From Pseudorhodoferax sp032153935 (GTDB taxonomy: Bacteria > Pseudomonadota > Gammaproteobacteria > Burkholderiales > Burkholderiaceae_C), in NCBI RefSeq assembly GCF_964253035.1, contig NZ_CAXUQL020000001.1:7254001-7318000 (forward strand): 64,000 nt of DNA, in the 5' to 3' direction. Within the stretch, counting starts at the first letter, position 1. The number at the start of each line of letters is the position of its first letter. Of this stretch, positions 51,172-60,834 are shown one piece after another. The translations under genes and the position numbers were made by a program. Below the pieces are notes generated by a model. It saw only the letters and a list, made by a program, of their open reading frames with translations, made no database searches and was not told the origin of the DNA.

Positions 51172-51343
51172 CGCCGGCGCCCTTCTGTGCTCGCAGACCG
51201 CGCTGAACGTCGTCCGTCTTGGCGTTCAGGTAGGACAGCACGCCCAGATCACGCGCCTGCGCGGGCTTTCGGTCCGCGCGGCGGACGGCCAGGATCAGGA
51301 GCACCAGGCAGATGACATCCAGCGTGAACAGCGCGGCTTCCAT
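51164..51343 (-). CDS. small membrane protein, 59 residues
   Basis: The minus-strand ATG at 51343 opens a 59-codon frame beginning MEAALFTLDVICLVLLILAV, a single hydrophobic helix (about 4-20), followed by a basic, charged tail (RRADRKPAQARDLGV) and ending at 51164. Its stop lies inside the first codons of the ligase gene (ATGCGTGA), so the two should be translationally coupled. It fills most of the otherwise empty 190-bp gap between wecC and the ligase. No family is recognised; a helper subunit of the ligase is a reasonable guess. Confidence 0.6.
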   Translation of the reverse strand: MEAALFTLDVICLVLLILAVRRADRKPAQARDLGVLSYLNAKTDDVQRGLRAQKGAGDA

Positions 51344-51361
51344 GTGGGTGCTCTGCGCCCC

Positions 51362-52582
51362 TCAGCGCCAGATCCCGCGCGTATCGATCACGATCTTGTC
51401 CTTGATCGCCTCCCTGTCGATCGCCTTGAACTCCTCGTGGTCGACCAGCAGCAACAGGATGTCGGCGTTCTTCATCACGTGCTTGAGGTCGTGCAGCGGA
51501 ATGTCGATCTTGTCGGCCGCGACATTGGGGTCGCAGGCCAGCACCTGGCCCACGTTCTCGGCGATCAGGTCGCGCACGATGTCCAGCGATGGCGATTCGC
51601 GCAGGTCATCGATGTTGGCCTTGAAGGTCAGGCCCAGGCAACCGATCACGGGCGACTTGAAGCGCTCGGCCTTGGCCTTGACGCGCTCGATGACCCAGTG
51701 CGGCTTGGCATCGTTGACCTCGCGCGCGGTCTTGATGAGGCGCGACTGCACCGGCGCGCTCGAGACGATGAACCACGGATCGACCGCGATGCAGTGCCCG
51801 CCGACACCAGGGCCCGGTTGCAGGATGTTCACACGCGGGTGGCGGTTGGCCAGCGCAATGGTTTCCCAGACGTTCACGCCCAGGTGGTCGCACACCAGCG
51901 AGAGCTCGTTGGCGAAGGCGATGTTCACGTCACGGAACGAATTCTCGACGAGTTTGGACAGCTCGGCCGTGCGGCTGTCGGTCTCCAGGATGGCGCCGTT
52001 GCAGAAGGTCTTGTAGAGCTCGCGCGCCTTGGCCACGGCCGCCTTGCTGGTGCCGCCGATGATGCGGTCGTTGTCGACCAGTTCGCGCAGGATGTGGCCG
52101 GGTAGCACGCGCTCGGGGCAGTGCGCGGCATGCACCTTGCCTTGAAGTTCGGGACGCGCCTCGACGATGGTCTTCTCGATGAACTCGGTCGTTCCCACCG
52201 GCGAGGTGGACTCAAGGATCACCAGGTTGCCCTCGCGCAGGAACGGCGTGATGGCCTTGGTGGCGGCTTCCACGTAGGACAGGTCCGGCGCCTTGGGGTT
52301 GCCGTTCTCCTCCTTGAACGGCGTGGGCACGGCGATGATGAAGGTGTCGCCCTCTTCCGGTGTCAGCGAGGCCTTGAGGTTGCCGCTGTTGACGGCCGAG
52401 CGCACCAGCACATCCAGGTCGGGCTCGATGATGTGGATGCGGCCGGAGTTGATCGTGTCCACGGCGGACTTGTTGACGTCCACACCCAACACGCTGTGGC
52501 CCTTGGTGGCCAGCATGGAGGCGGTGGGAAGGCCGATGTAGCCCAGGCCCATGACGATGATTTTCTGCAGTACGTGGGCCAT
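51362..52582 (-). CDS. wecC: UDP-N-acetyl-D-mannosamine dehydrogenase
   Basis: The 406-residue enzyme oxidises UDP-ManNAc to UDP-ManNAcA with NAD+. It has VMGLGYIGLPTASMLATKGH near 10, GPGVGGHCIAVDPWFIV near 255 with the catalytic Cys, and FKANIDDLRESPS near 325. The ATG overlaps the wecB stop by one base (TGATG). With wecB it makes ManNAcA, a second acidic sugar for the polymer besides GlcA. Confidence 0.96.
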   Translation of the reverse strand: MAHVLQKIIVMGLGYIGLPTASMLATKGHSVLGVDVNKSAVDTINSGRIHIIEPDLDVLVRSAVNSGNLKASLTPEEGDTFIIAVPTPFKEENGNPKAPDLSYVEAATKAITPFLREGNLVILESTSPVGTTEFIEKTIVEARPELQGKVHAAHCPERVLPGHILRELVDNDRIIGGTSKAAVAKARELYKTFCNGAILETDSRTAELSKLVENSFRDVNIAFANELSLVCDHLGVNVWETIALANRHPRVNILQPGPGVGGHCIAVDPWFIVSSAPVQSRLIKTAREVNDAKPHWVIERVKAKAERFKSPVIGCLGLTFKANIDDLRESPSLDIVRDLIAENVGQVLACDPNVAADKIDIPLHDLKHVMKNADILLLLVDHEEFKAIDREAIKDKIVIDTRGIWR

Positions 52583-53721
52583 CAGCGGCTCTCTTTCCAG
52601 GACAGGACAGCTTCAAGGATGCGGCCGACGGCCTGGCCGTCGCCGTAGGGATTGTGGGCCCGCGCCATGCGCGCGTAGGCCTCGGCATCGTTCAGCAGGT
52701 GCAGGGTCTCGCGCACGATGGCCTCGCGCGAGGTACCCACCAGCCGTACGGTGCCCGCCTGCACGGCTTCTGGCCGCTCGGTGATGTCGCGCATGACCAG
52801 CACCGGCTTGCCCAGCGAAGGCGCCTCCTCCTGCACGCCGCCGGAGTCGGTGATGATGAGGTAGGCGCGGTCCATCAGGTGCACGAAGGGCAGGTAATCG
52901 ACCGGCTCGATCAGGTGCACGTTGGACAGGCCACGCGTGGCCAGGATCTCCTGCACCGGCTTGCGCACGTTGGGGTTCATGTGCACCGGGTAGAGGACCT
53001 CCACGTCGGGCTGGCCGGCCGCGATGTCGGCCAGCGCATGGCAGATGTTCTCGAAGCCTTCGCCGAAGTTCTCGCGGCGGTGGCCGGTCACCAGGATCAG
53101 GCGGCGCGCTGGATCGAGGAAGCTGAAGCGCTCCTGCATCTGCTGCCGGAGGGCCGCGTCGGTGCGCAGCTTGCCCACGACGGCCAGCAGCGCGTCCACG
53201 ACGGTGTTGCCTGTCACGGAAATACTGTGGGGATCGACACCCTCACGCAGCAGGTTGTCGCGCGACATGGCGGTCGGAGCGAAGTGCAGGTCGGCCACGG
53301 CGCCTGTCACCTTGCGGTTGATCTCTTCCGGGAAGGGTGCGTACTTGTTGCCCGTGCGCAGGCCCGCCTCCACATGCCCCACCGCGGCGCGCGCGTAGTA
53401 GGCGGCCAGGCTCGTGGCCAGCGTGGTGGTGGTGTCGCCGTGCACGAGCACGAGGTCGGGCTTCTCGGCCGCCAGCACACCCTTGAGGCCTGCCAGGATG
53501 TTGCCCGTCACGTCGTACAGGTCCTGGTTGGGCTTCATGACGTTCAGGTCGTGCTGCGGCACGATCTCGAAAAGGCGCAACACCTGATCGAGCATCTCGC
53601 GGTGCTGCGCGGTCACGCAGACCACGGTCTCCAGCCGATCGGCGGCGGCCTGGAAACCCTTGACCACGGGCGCCATCTTGATGGCCTCCGGGCGGGTTCC
53701 GAACACGATCAAGACCTTCAT
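52582..53721 (-). CDS. wecB: UDP-N-acetylglucosamine 2-epimerase (non-hydrolysing)
   Basis: The 379-residue enzyme interconverts UDP-GlcNAc and UDP-ManNAc. It shows FGTRPEAIKMAPVV near 7, VHGDTTTTLATSL near 94, HVEAGLRTGN near 116, VTGHRRENFGEGFENI near 211 and TDSGGVQEEAPSLGKPVLVMRD near 290, all typical of WecB. It overlaps the upstream glycosyltransferase stop (ATGA). Confidence 0.97.
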   Translation of the reverse strand: MKVLIVFGTRPEAIKMAPVVKGFQAAADRLETVVCVTAQHREMLDQVLRLFEIVPQHDLNVMKPNQDLYDVTGNILAGLKGVLAAEKPDLVLVHGDTTTTLATSLAAYYARAAVGHVEAGLRTGNKYAPFPEEINRKVTGAVADLHFAPTAMSRDNLLREGVDPHSISVTGNTVVDALLAVVGKLRTDAALRQQMQERFSFLDPARRLILVTGHRRENFGEGFENICHALADIAAGQPDVEVLYPVHMNPNVRKPVQEILATRGLSNVHLIEPVDYLPFVHLMDRAYLIITDSGGVQEEAPSLGKPVLVMRDITERPEAVQAGTVRLVGTSREAIVRETLHLLNDAEAYARMARAHNPYGDGQAVGRILEAVLSWKESR

Positions 53722-54935
53722 CGACCCCCCTTCCGTGTGAGCCGCTCGAACGGCTCTCTGTAGTTCGCAACGCTGTTGCGCCAGTTGCGCACCTGTTCGA
53801 CATGGTGGCGCCCGGCGGCCCTGAACGCGGGCCAGCGCCCGCGCTGTTGCAGCAGGCCCAGAACGGCGTCGGCCAGTGCCTGTGTGTCGTCGGCCTTGAA
53901 CAGCACGCCTGTGCGGTCATGCTCCACAAGTTCCTTGTGGCCACCGACATCGGAAGCCACGAACAGCCGCCCCTGCGCCATGGCTTCCAGCGGCTTGAGT
54001 GGCGTCACAAGCTCGGTCAGGCGCATGGAATGCCGCGGATAGGCCAGCACGTCGATCAGGTCGTAGTAGCGGCTCACGTCCTTGTGCGGAACGCGGCCCG
54101 TGAACAGGATCCGGTCCGCCAGACCCAACTGTGCCGCCTGGGCGCGCAGATTATCGTCCTGCGGCCCGCCACCGACGAGCAGCATGCGCAGCGCGGGTTC
54201 TTGCGCGAGCAGCCGCGGCATGGCTGCCACCAGCAGGTCCAGGCCCTCGTAGGCGTAGAACGAGCCGATAAAACCCACCACTGGCGCGCCGGGTATCAGC
54301 CCCAGGCGTTGCTGCAGCGTGGGATCCGGCGGGCTGGAGAGCGTGAACGCATCCACATCCACGGCGTTGGGCACCACGCCGACCTTGGCGCTGGGAATGC
54401 CGCGCGCCACGATGTCGGCGCGCAGACCCTCGCAGATCGTGAACACATGGTCGGCCTGGCCCACGGCGCGGGTCTCCAGCGCACGCGTGAGCCGGTAGCG
54501 CAGGCTGCCCTCGCGCGTGGTGCCATGGTCGACTGAAGCGTCTTCCCAGAACGCGCGGATTTCGTAAGTGACGGGAATGCCGCGCCGCCGCCCCACCTTG
54601 AGCGCCGGCAGCACGTTGAGCACCGGCGAATGGGCGTGGATCAGGTCGGGCTTGACCTCTTGCACCACCTGGTCGATGCGCGTCTCGAGCTGGCGCATCA
54701 GCGCCCACTCACGCGCCACCGGGAAGCGGTCCAGCACGGATGGCTGCGGCGGGGTGCGGAAGAAGGAGAAGCCTTCGGATTCCTCCACGGCATGCACGTC
54801 GCCCTCCTGCTTGGGCGAGGTCAGGTGGAAGGTTTCCCAGCCCAGCGCGCGCTGCTCGCGCAACAGCGCCGCCGAACGGAAGGTGTAGCCGCTGTGCAGC
54901 GGCAAGGAGTGGTCGAAGATGTGCAGGATGCGCAT
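53718..54935 (-). CDS. glycosyltransferase, exosortase A-associated (GT4)
   Basis: The 405-residue GT-B enzyme starts MRILHIFDHSLPLHSGYTFR, the hallmark start of the XrtA-associated transferase group. The donor domain has VVGFIGSFYAYEGLDLLVAAM near 220 and RLTELVTPLKPLEAMAQGRLFVASDVGGH near 313, with the E of PLEAMAQG in place. A GAGG lies 8 bases upstream. It acts on the cytoplasmic face; the sugar is unknown. Confidence 0.9.
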   Translation of the reverse strand: MRILHIFDHSLPLHSGYTFRSAALLREQRALGWETFHLTSPKQEGDVHAVEESEGFSFFRTPPQPSVLDRFPVAREWALMRQLETRIDQVVQEVKPDLIHAHSPVLNVLPALKVGRRRGIPVTYEIRAFWEDASVDHGTTREGSLRYRLTRALETRAVGQADHVFTICEGLRADIVARGIPSAKVGVVPNAVDVDAFTLSSPPDPTLQQRLGLIPGAPVVGFIGSFYAYEGLDLLVAAMPRLLAQEPALRMLLVGGGPQDDNLRAQAAQLGLADRILFTGRVPHKDVSRYYDLIDVLAYPRHSMRLTELVTPLKPLEAMAQGRLFVASDVGGHKELVEHDRTGVLFKADDTQALADAVLGLLQQRGRWPAFRAAGRHHVEQVRNWRNSVANYREPFERLTRKGGR

Positions 54936-54944
54936 GGGAAAACC

Positions 54945-56090
54945 TCAGGCACCAGCGCCCGAGAACAAGGTGTCGTAACGCTGCACCATGGCCGCCAGGC
55001 CGTAGCGCGCCTGCGCCTGGCTGCGCGCCGCCTGCCCGTGGCGACGCGCCCGGTCGGCATCGTCGGCGTAGGCGGCCAGGGCCCGGGCCATGGCCGCATC
55101 ATCCTCGGAGGGCACCAGGCTGCCGGTCGCGCCGTCGGTCACGACCTCGGGGTTGCCGCCAACCGCCGTGGCGACGATGGGCAGGCCGCAGGCCATGGCC
55201 TCCTGCAGCGTGCACGAGGTACCTTCGGTCAGCGAGGGCAGCACGAAGCAGTCCAGCATGCGCAGGACGTCGGGCACATCGCCGCGGGCGCCGGCCAGCC
55301 AGGCCAGTTCGCGCAAGCCGGCCCGGGACAGGATGGCATCGATCTCGGCCGCCAGCGGGCCGTCGCCGACGAACACCAGGCGAGCACGGTCGGCCAAATC
55401 CGGCCGCGCCTGCAGCAGTGCCACGAAGGCTCGGGCCAGAGCCGGCTGGTTCTTCACGGTCTGCAGCCGGCCGACGGTGCCGACCAGCCAATGCCGGCCC
55501 GGTTCGAAGGGGCAGCCGGCCACTGCGGCCACCGGGGCCGCGGCCGGGGCGAAGCGGTCCGTGTCCACGCCGTTGGCGATCAGCGAGCGGCGCCGCGCGG
55601 GCACGCCAATGGCGCGCGCCAGATAGTCGTCCAGATCCTGAGACACGCTGACGTAGTGCGACACGAACGGCCGGTAGCCACGGCGCAACCGCCGGTAACG
55701 CACGCTCTGCCCATGCGGGTCGTGCGCATCCCAGCCATGTTCGGCATGCACGCGCAGCGGCACACGCGCCAGCCAGCCCAACGGCACGATCTCCAGCGCC
55801 GCGAGGTTGCAGGTGTGCAGGACCTGGGGCCGGAGCCGGCGCAGCAACGCGTGGATGCGCCGGTACAGCGGGATCGCATGGCCGACCGGCTTGTCCAGCG
55901 CGATGAACTCCACATCCGGCCGCTCCACGCGCAGGCGGAAGTCGTCGATGGTGGTCAGCGACACCACGGTGTGGCGGTAGCGCTCCGCGGGCAGGCGGTT
56001 GATCAGCTGCACGATCACGTTCTCCAGGCCGCCGATGCTGAAGCGGTAGACGAAATGCACGATGTGCAGCGGAGCGCGCTCAGCCAGCAT
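54945..56090 (-). CDS. glycosyltransferase, XrtA/PEP-CTERM system-associated (GT4)
   Basis: The 381-residue enzyme begins at the ATG at 56090 (MLAERAPLHIVHFVYRFSIGGLENV), 11 bp inside the previous gene's end. The VYRFSIGGLENV and HAEHGWDAHDPHG segments (near 114) are typical of the EpsH1-associated sugar transferase family, and LPSLTEGTSCTLQEAMACGLPIVATAVGGNPEVV near 285 is the GT4 donor site. The longer frame to 56177 overlaps the neighbour and is not family-like. Confidence 0.9.
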   Translation of the reverse strand: MLAERAPLHIVHFVYRFSIGGLENVIVQLINRLPAERYRHTVVSLTTIDDFRLRVERPDVEFIALDKPVGHAIPLYRRIHALLRRLRPQVLHTCNLAALEIVPLGWLARVPLRVHAEHGWDAHDPHGQSVRYRRLRRGYRPFVSHYVSVSQDLDDYLARAIGVPARRRSLIANGVDTDRFAPAAAPVAAVAGCPFEPGRHWLVGTVGRLQTVKNQPALARAFVALLQARPDLADRARLVFVGDGPLAAEIDAILSRAGLRELAWLAGARGDVPDVLRMLDCFVLPSLTEGTSCTLQEAMACGLPIVATAVGGNPEVVTDGATGSLVPSEDDAAMARALAAYADDADRARRHGQAARSQAQARYGLAAMVQRYDTLFSGAGA

Positions 56091-57321
56091 GCGCAGCCGC
56101 CTCTCGGGTGGCCAGGATCTGGCGGAACAGTTGCAACTGGCCCTGGGTGGTCGCGTCCCAGGAGAAGGTCTCGGCATGGCGGCGCGTGTCGGCGCGGTCG
56201 GGCAGCTGGGCGAACAGCCGGTTCCAGGCCGCGACCAGGCCGGCGCCGCTGCGCTCGGGCATCAGAACGCCGGCGGCCGGCAGGCTCACGACCTCGGGCG
56301 TGCCCCAGATGTCGGTGGCGATCACGGGCGTGCCGCAGGCCATGGCCTCCAGCAGCACGTTGGCCCAGCCTTCGCGGCTGGAGCACAGGGCCAAGGCGTC
56401 CGCGGCGCTGTACCACCACTTGAGCTCGGTCTGCGGCACCACGCCGGCGAAGTGCACGCGCTCGCGCACGCCCAGGCGCTCGGCCTGCCGCAGCAGCGCG
56501 GCGCGCTCGGGGCCTTCGCCGGCCAGCACCAGGCGCACATCGGCCGGCAGCGCCGGCAGGGCGTCGATGGCCAGGTACTGGCCCTTGCGTTCGATCAGGT
56601 GGCCGACGCACAGCAGCATGCGGCCCTCGACCGGCAACTGCAGCCGCACACGCGCGGCGGCGCGCGGTTCGGGCACGAAACGCTGCAGGTCCACGCCGTT
56701 GCGCAAGGTGTGCAGCTTGCTTGCGTTACCGCCGAGTTCCTGCAGACGGTCCATCAAGGCCTGGCAGACGCCGATGGAGGCGCTGGCTGCCCGCTCCGTC
56801 GACTGGATCAGGCGGCGCGGCACCGCATAGTCGGGAATCAGGTTCAGGTCGGTGCCCCGCGCCGTGACGACGAAAGGCTTGCCCAGCCAGCGCGCCAGCA
56901 GGCTGGCCGCGACGCCATCGGGGTAGTAGTAGTGCGCGTCGATCAGGTCGAAGTCGAAGCCTTCGCGCTGCAGGCGGCGGATGGTCTTCAAGGCGCCCAG
57001 CGCCATGGCGAACGGCGCGCTGCTCATGCCCACGCGGGGCAGCAACAGATAGCGCGGATGGTGCACCTCGATGCCGTTGCGCACCTCGAACGACGGCGTG
57101 GCGGCAAACTTCGCGTACTCACCGAAACGCTCGCCGCGCAGGGGAAACCAGGGCACCGGTGCCACCACACGGGCCTGCACAGCCCCGGTCTTGAGCAGTT
57201 CGCGCAAGCGCGTCTCGACGAAGATCCCATGGATCGGCCGCGCAGTGCTGGGAAACAGGCTGGAGAACAGCAGGATGCGCAACGGCGCGTGGTCCTTGCC
57301 TGCGAGTGCGAGGGGGCTCAA
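56080..57321 (-). CDS. glycosyltransferase, GT4 family
   Basis: The 413-residue enzyme has LFSSLFPSTARPIHGIFVETRL near 18, DLIDAHYYYPDGVAASLLAR near 123, VGHLIERKGQYLAIDALP near 238 and ALCSSREGWANVLLEAMACGTPVIATDIWGTPEVV near 312. The start is TTG at 57321, overlapping the amidotransferase stop as TTGA, with GAGG seven bases upstream, which supports this rare start. Its sugar is unknown. Confidence 0.87.
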   Translation of the reverse strand: MSPLALAGKDHAPLRILLFSSLFPSTARPIHGIFVETRLRELLKTGAVQARVVAPVPWFPLRGERFGEYAKFAATPSFEVRNGIEVHHPRYLLLPRVGMSSAPFAMALGALKTIRRLQREGFDFDLIDAHYYYPDGVAASLLARWLGKPFVVTARGTDLNLIPDYAVPRRLIQSTERAASASIGVCQALMDRLQELGGNASKLHTLRNGVDLQRFVPEPRAAARVRLQLPVEGRMLLCVGHLIERKGQYLAIDALPALPADVRLVLAGEGPERAALLRQAERLGVRERVHFAGVVPQTELKWWYSAADALALCSSREGWANVLLEAMACGTPVIATDIWGTPEVVSLPAAGVLMPERSGAGLVAAWNRLFAQLPDRADTRRHAETFSWDATTQGQLQLFRQILATREAAAHAG

Positions 57322-59255
57322 GCCGCGACCTCGCTGCTGGCGGCAGGATCAGCCACCGGACGCTGCTCCAGCTGGCGCAGAAAGGCTTCGAACATCAGCA
57401 GCGTCCACAGCGGTGCCGAGAAATCGCGCTGGCCACTCTGGTGCTGGCGCACCATGCTGCGCAGCTGGTCGGGATCGAAGTAGCCCGCATCCGCCATGCG
57501 CGGGCCCAGCAGCGCCTCGCGCGTGCGCTCGGCCAGCGGGCCGCGCAGCCAGCTCGCCAGCGGCACCGAAAAGCCCATCTTGGGCCGGTACAGCACGTCG
57601 GACGGCAGGCGCGGCTCGAAGGCCTTCTTGAGCAGGTACTTGCCCTCCTGGCCCTGGATCTTGAGCGCGCTGGGCAGCGTGGCCAGCCATTCGATCAGCT
57701 GGTGGTCCATGAGCGGCTCGCGCACCTCCAGCGAATGCGCCATGCCGGCGCGGTCGACCTTGGTGTTGATGTCGCCGACCAGCCAGGTCTTGTAGTCCAG
57801 GTACTGCACCAGGGCCAGCGGGTCGTCGGTGCCGGCGCGTTCGGCGTGCGTGCGGAACATGTCCAGCGCGCTGTAGCCGCCCAGCTGGCGCTTGAAGCCG
57901 GCCGAGTACAAGCGCTCGCGCTCGTCTGCACGCAGCACCGAGACGCTGTGCAGATAGGCTTGCGCGGAATCGAAGGCCAGCGCCTGGAAGGTGGTCTTGG
58001 CACGGAACACCCGCGGCGCCCAGTCGGCCTTGGGATAGATCTGCCCCAGTGCGCCGAACAGCGGCCGGCGCAGGCCAAGCGGCAGGGCGCGCCGGGCCTT
58101 TTCCTCGGCCAGGTGCAGGCGGTAGCGCCGGTAACCGCCGAAGCTCTCGTCACCGCCGTCACCCGACAGCGCCACCGTGACATGCTTGCGCGCCATCTGG
58201 CAGACGCGGTAGGTCGGCACGGCGGAACTGTCGGCGAAGGGCTCATCGTAGAGCCAGGCCAGTGTGTCGATCAGGTCGAAGTCGTTGCTGCCGACGATGT
58301 CCAGGCTGTGGTCGGTCCGGTACCGGTCGGCCACCATCTGGGCGAATTGCGATTCGTTGAAGCGCGGATCGTCGAAACCGATGGCGCAGGTCTTGATCCG
58401 GCTGCCATCCACCTGGGCCATGGAGGCCACCACGGCACTGGAATCCACGCCGCCTGACAGGAAGGCGCCCAGCGGCACGTCCGCCACCAGGCGCAGCCGC
58501 ACCGACTCGTCGATGCGCTGCAGCAGCTCGGCCTGTGCGTCCTGCAGGCTGATCGGATTGTCCAGCGAGAAGCGCACGTCCCAGTAGGCTTGCGGCGCTG
58601 GGATGCGCGCCATGCCACGGCGCAGCAGCAGCTTGTGGCCCGGCGGCAGCTTGAACGCCCCCTCGTAGATGCAGCGCGGATCGGCCACATAGCCCAGCGC
58701 GAAGTACTCCTCGACGGCGAGCGGATCGATCTTGCGCGCGAACGCAGGATGGGCGGTGATGACCTTGAGTTCGGAGCCGAACACGAAGCTGCCGTCGGGC
58801 AGCAGCGCGTAATGCATGGGCTTGACGCCCATGCGGTCGCGCGCGAGGAACAGCACCTGCTGGTTGCGGTCCCAGAGCCCGAACGCGAACATGCCGCGCA
58901 GCCGGTGCAGGCAGTCCTCGCCCCAGGCCTCCCAGGCGTGCACGATGACCTCGGTGTCGCTACGCGTCTTGAACACATGGCCCAACGCCTTGAGCTCGGC
59001 GGTCAGCTCGCGGTAGTTGTAGATCTCGCCGTTGAACACGATGGCGACCGAGCCGTCCTCGTTGAACTGCGGCTGGATGCCGGTCGCCAGGTCGATCACC
59101 GACAGTCGGCGGTGGCCCATGGCCAATCCCGGCTCCAGGTGCAGGTCGGCCTCGTCCGGACCGCGGTGGGCCTGGATGTCGTTGATGGCCGACATCAGCG
59201 CGGGCGAGAACGCGCGTGTGCCGCGCAGGTCGAACAGGCCGGAGATTCCGCACAT
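57318..59255 (-). CDS. XrtA/PEP-CTERM system amidotransferase (asparagine synthase-like)
   Basis: The 645-residue protein starts MCGISGLFDL: Cys2 is the glutaminase nucleophile of a class II amidotransferase (GRPDEADLHL-type RGPDE near 32). The synthetase domain has GAFLSGGVDSSAVVASM near 265 as the ATP pyrophosphatase loop. It is the exosortase A-associated asparagine-synthase group, which likely amidates a sugar acid or peptide in polymer synthesis rather than making free Asn. An AAGGAG lies 7 bases upstream. The longer open frame is shadow of the exosortase gene. Confidence 0.93.
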   Translation of the reverse strand: MCGISGLFDLRGTRAFSPALMSAINDIQAHRGPDEADLHLEPGLAMGHRRLSVIDLATGIQPQFNEDGSVAIVFNGEIYNYRELTAELKALGHVFKTRSDTEVIVHAWEAWGEDCLHRLRGMFAFGLWDRNQQVLFLARDRMGVKPMHYALLPDGSFVFGSELKVITAHPAFARKIDPLAVEEYFALGYVADPRCIYEGAFKLPPGHKLLLRRGMARIPAPQAYWDVRFSLDNPISLQDAQAELLQRIDESVRLRLVADVPLGAFLSGGVDSSAVVASMAQVDGSRIKTCAIGFDDPRFNESQFAQMVADRYRTDHSLDIVGSNDFDLIDTLAWLYDEPFADSSAVPTYRVCQMARKHVTVALSGDGGDESFGGYRRYRLHLAEEKARRALPLGLRRPLFGALGQIYPKADWAPRVFRAKTTFQALAFDSAQAYLHSVSVLRADERERLYSAGFKRQLGGYSALDMFRTHAERAGTDDPLALVQYLDYKTWLVGDINTKVDRAGMAHSLEVREPLMDHQLIEWLATLPSALKIQGQEGKYLLKKAFEPRLPSDVLYRPKMGFSVPLASWLRGPLAERTREALLGPRMADAGYFDPDQLRSMVRQHQSGQRDFSAPLWTLLMFEAFLRQLEQRPVADPAASSEVAA

Positions 59256-59271
59256 GCTGCTGCTCCTTGCC

Positions 59272-60834
59272 TCAGCGCTGCCGCGTCTGCTGCAGGCTGG
59301 CCACGATGGCCTGGCCGTTGGCCTGGACGAATGCCGCCAGGGTGTCCTGCGCCCGCGCGCCGGTGTCTGCGATCGGCGTGTACACCACGACCACGGCCGA
59401 ATCGTCGCCGTGCCCGAGCAGGCGCGAGAGCGCGCCATGGACCTTGGCCAGCGCATCGCTGGCGACCAGGCGGCCGTTGACCCAGTAGACCTGCCAGGCC
59501 AGCAGGCGCACCGCGCCCGCGCTGCCGACGAGCGAGGCCCGCAGCTCGGCCTGCCGCACCGGCACAGCACCACCGGGCCAGGGCGCGCTGGCCGTGCCCG
59601 CGCCGACTTCGGCCCAGTCCTTGTCGGAGTAGGTGACCAGTTGGTTCGAGGAGGACACCAGCTTGCGCTCGGTGTTCTGGCTGCGGTAGTAGCCGATGTA
59701 CAGGCCGACCGGCTGGCCATCCTTGACAGCGCCCTGGAACAGTTCGGCCGAAGGGTTCTGGAAAGCCGGCTTCCAGTCAGGCGACGGCCGCTCCGCGGCC
59801 TGCCATCCGCCTTGCAGCTGGCCCTGCAGGGCCAGCTGCGGCACTGCATGGTTTTGCGCATGCTCCAGCGCCCAGACCACACCATGGGGTGCCAGCACCA
59901 CCAGCACCAATGCCAGCAGCACGGCCGGACGGAAGCGGCCGGCCGCGCCACCGGTGGCGACCAGCGGCTGCTTCATGTCGGGAGAAGGCTCGGACCAGCG
60001 CGCGCCGATCGCGAACATCAGCATGATGACGATGCCGAAGAAGAGCCAGCCATAGATCAGGTGGTCGACGCCGGTGGCGATGGTGTTGCCCGAGTAGTGG
60101 CCCAGCATCACGATGATGTAGGCGCGCAGCCAGTTCGCCACGATGGGCACCAGGATGGACACCAGCACGAACAGCGCGCGCCGGCGCGGCGACTGGTAGT
60201 TCAGGTAGGCGAACAGCGCGCCGACGGTGACCGAGGCGATCAGGTAGCGGATGCCGCTGCAGGCTTCGACCACGGACCAGTGGCCCGACGGGATCACGAA
60301 CTGCTGGCCTTCGCGGTACACCGGGATGCCGCTCATGCGCAGGGCCAGCACGGTGAAGTCGGCCGTCCACTCCATCAGCCGCGGCATCATGAAGTCGCCG
60401 ATGGGCACGGCGAAGAACAGGAAGCCCAAGGGGAACAGCAGGGCCCAGGCCACTTGCCAGCCCAGCACCGCCGGCACGGCCAGCACGACGAGCATGGTCA
60501 GCGCCAGCTGCGTCGCCGCGTTGACGGCCACCAGATCGCCTAGCAGCCACAGCAGCGCCGCGCCCAGCATCAGCACGACGGCCGTGGGGCTGGGCTCCGG
60601 CACGAGGCCGGCCAGCCGGTGCCGTTGGCGCCACACCAGCCACAGCACGATGGGCGGCACGAGCAGGCCATGGGCATAGGTGTCCGAGCGCAGCCAGATG
60701 GAGACCATGGCTGCAGCTGTTTCGCGGTACAGCAACAGCAGCGCCACCAGCGTCAGGACCAGCAGCGCCAGGGGCCGGCGCCAATGCGCGGGCAGGCCCG
60801 GCGCGGAAGAAGTGGGGGCCATGCTGGCGCTCAT
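59272..60834 (-). CDS. xrtA: exosortase A fused to EpsI-like domain
   Basis: The 520-residue protein has eight or so membrane helices (about 20-280) with the exosortase catalytic residues Cys192 (VVEACSGIRYL), Arg237 (ANWLRAYI) and His258 (GVDHLIYGW). Exosortases cleave and sort PEP-CTERM proteins at the membrane. Residues about 300-520 form a periplasmic EpsI-like domain (YIGYYRSQNTERKLVSSSNQLV near 387), often a separate gene. It overlaps the upstream transferase stop (ATGA). No PEP-CTERM protein is encoded in the window. Confidence 0.94.
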   Translation of the reverse strand: MSASMAPTSSAPGLPAHWRRPLALLVLTLVALLLLYRETAAAMVSIWLRSDTYAHGLLVPPIVLWLVWRQRHRLAGLVPEPSPTAVVLMLGAALLWLLGDLVAVNAATQLALTMLVVLAVPAVLGWQVAWALLFPLGFLFFAVPIGDFMMPRLMEWTADFTVLALRMSGIPVYREGQQFVIPSGHWSVVEACSGIRYLIASVTVGALFAYLNYQSPRRRALFVLVSILVPIVANWLRAYIIVMLGHYSGNTIATGVDHLIYGWLFFGIVIMLMFAIGARWSEPSPDMKQPLVATGGAAGRFRPAVLLALVLVVLAPHGVVWALEHAQNHAVPQLALQGQLQGGWQAAERPSPDWKPAFQNPSAELFQGAVKDGQPVGLYIGYYRSQNTERKLVSSSNQLVTYSDKDWAEVGAGTASAPWPGGAVPVRQAELRASLVGSAGAVRLLAWQVYWVNGRLVASDALAKVHGALSRLLGHGDDSAVVVVYTPIADTGARAQDTLAAFVQANGQAIVASLQQTRQR

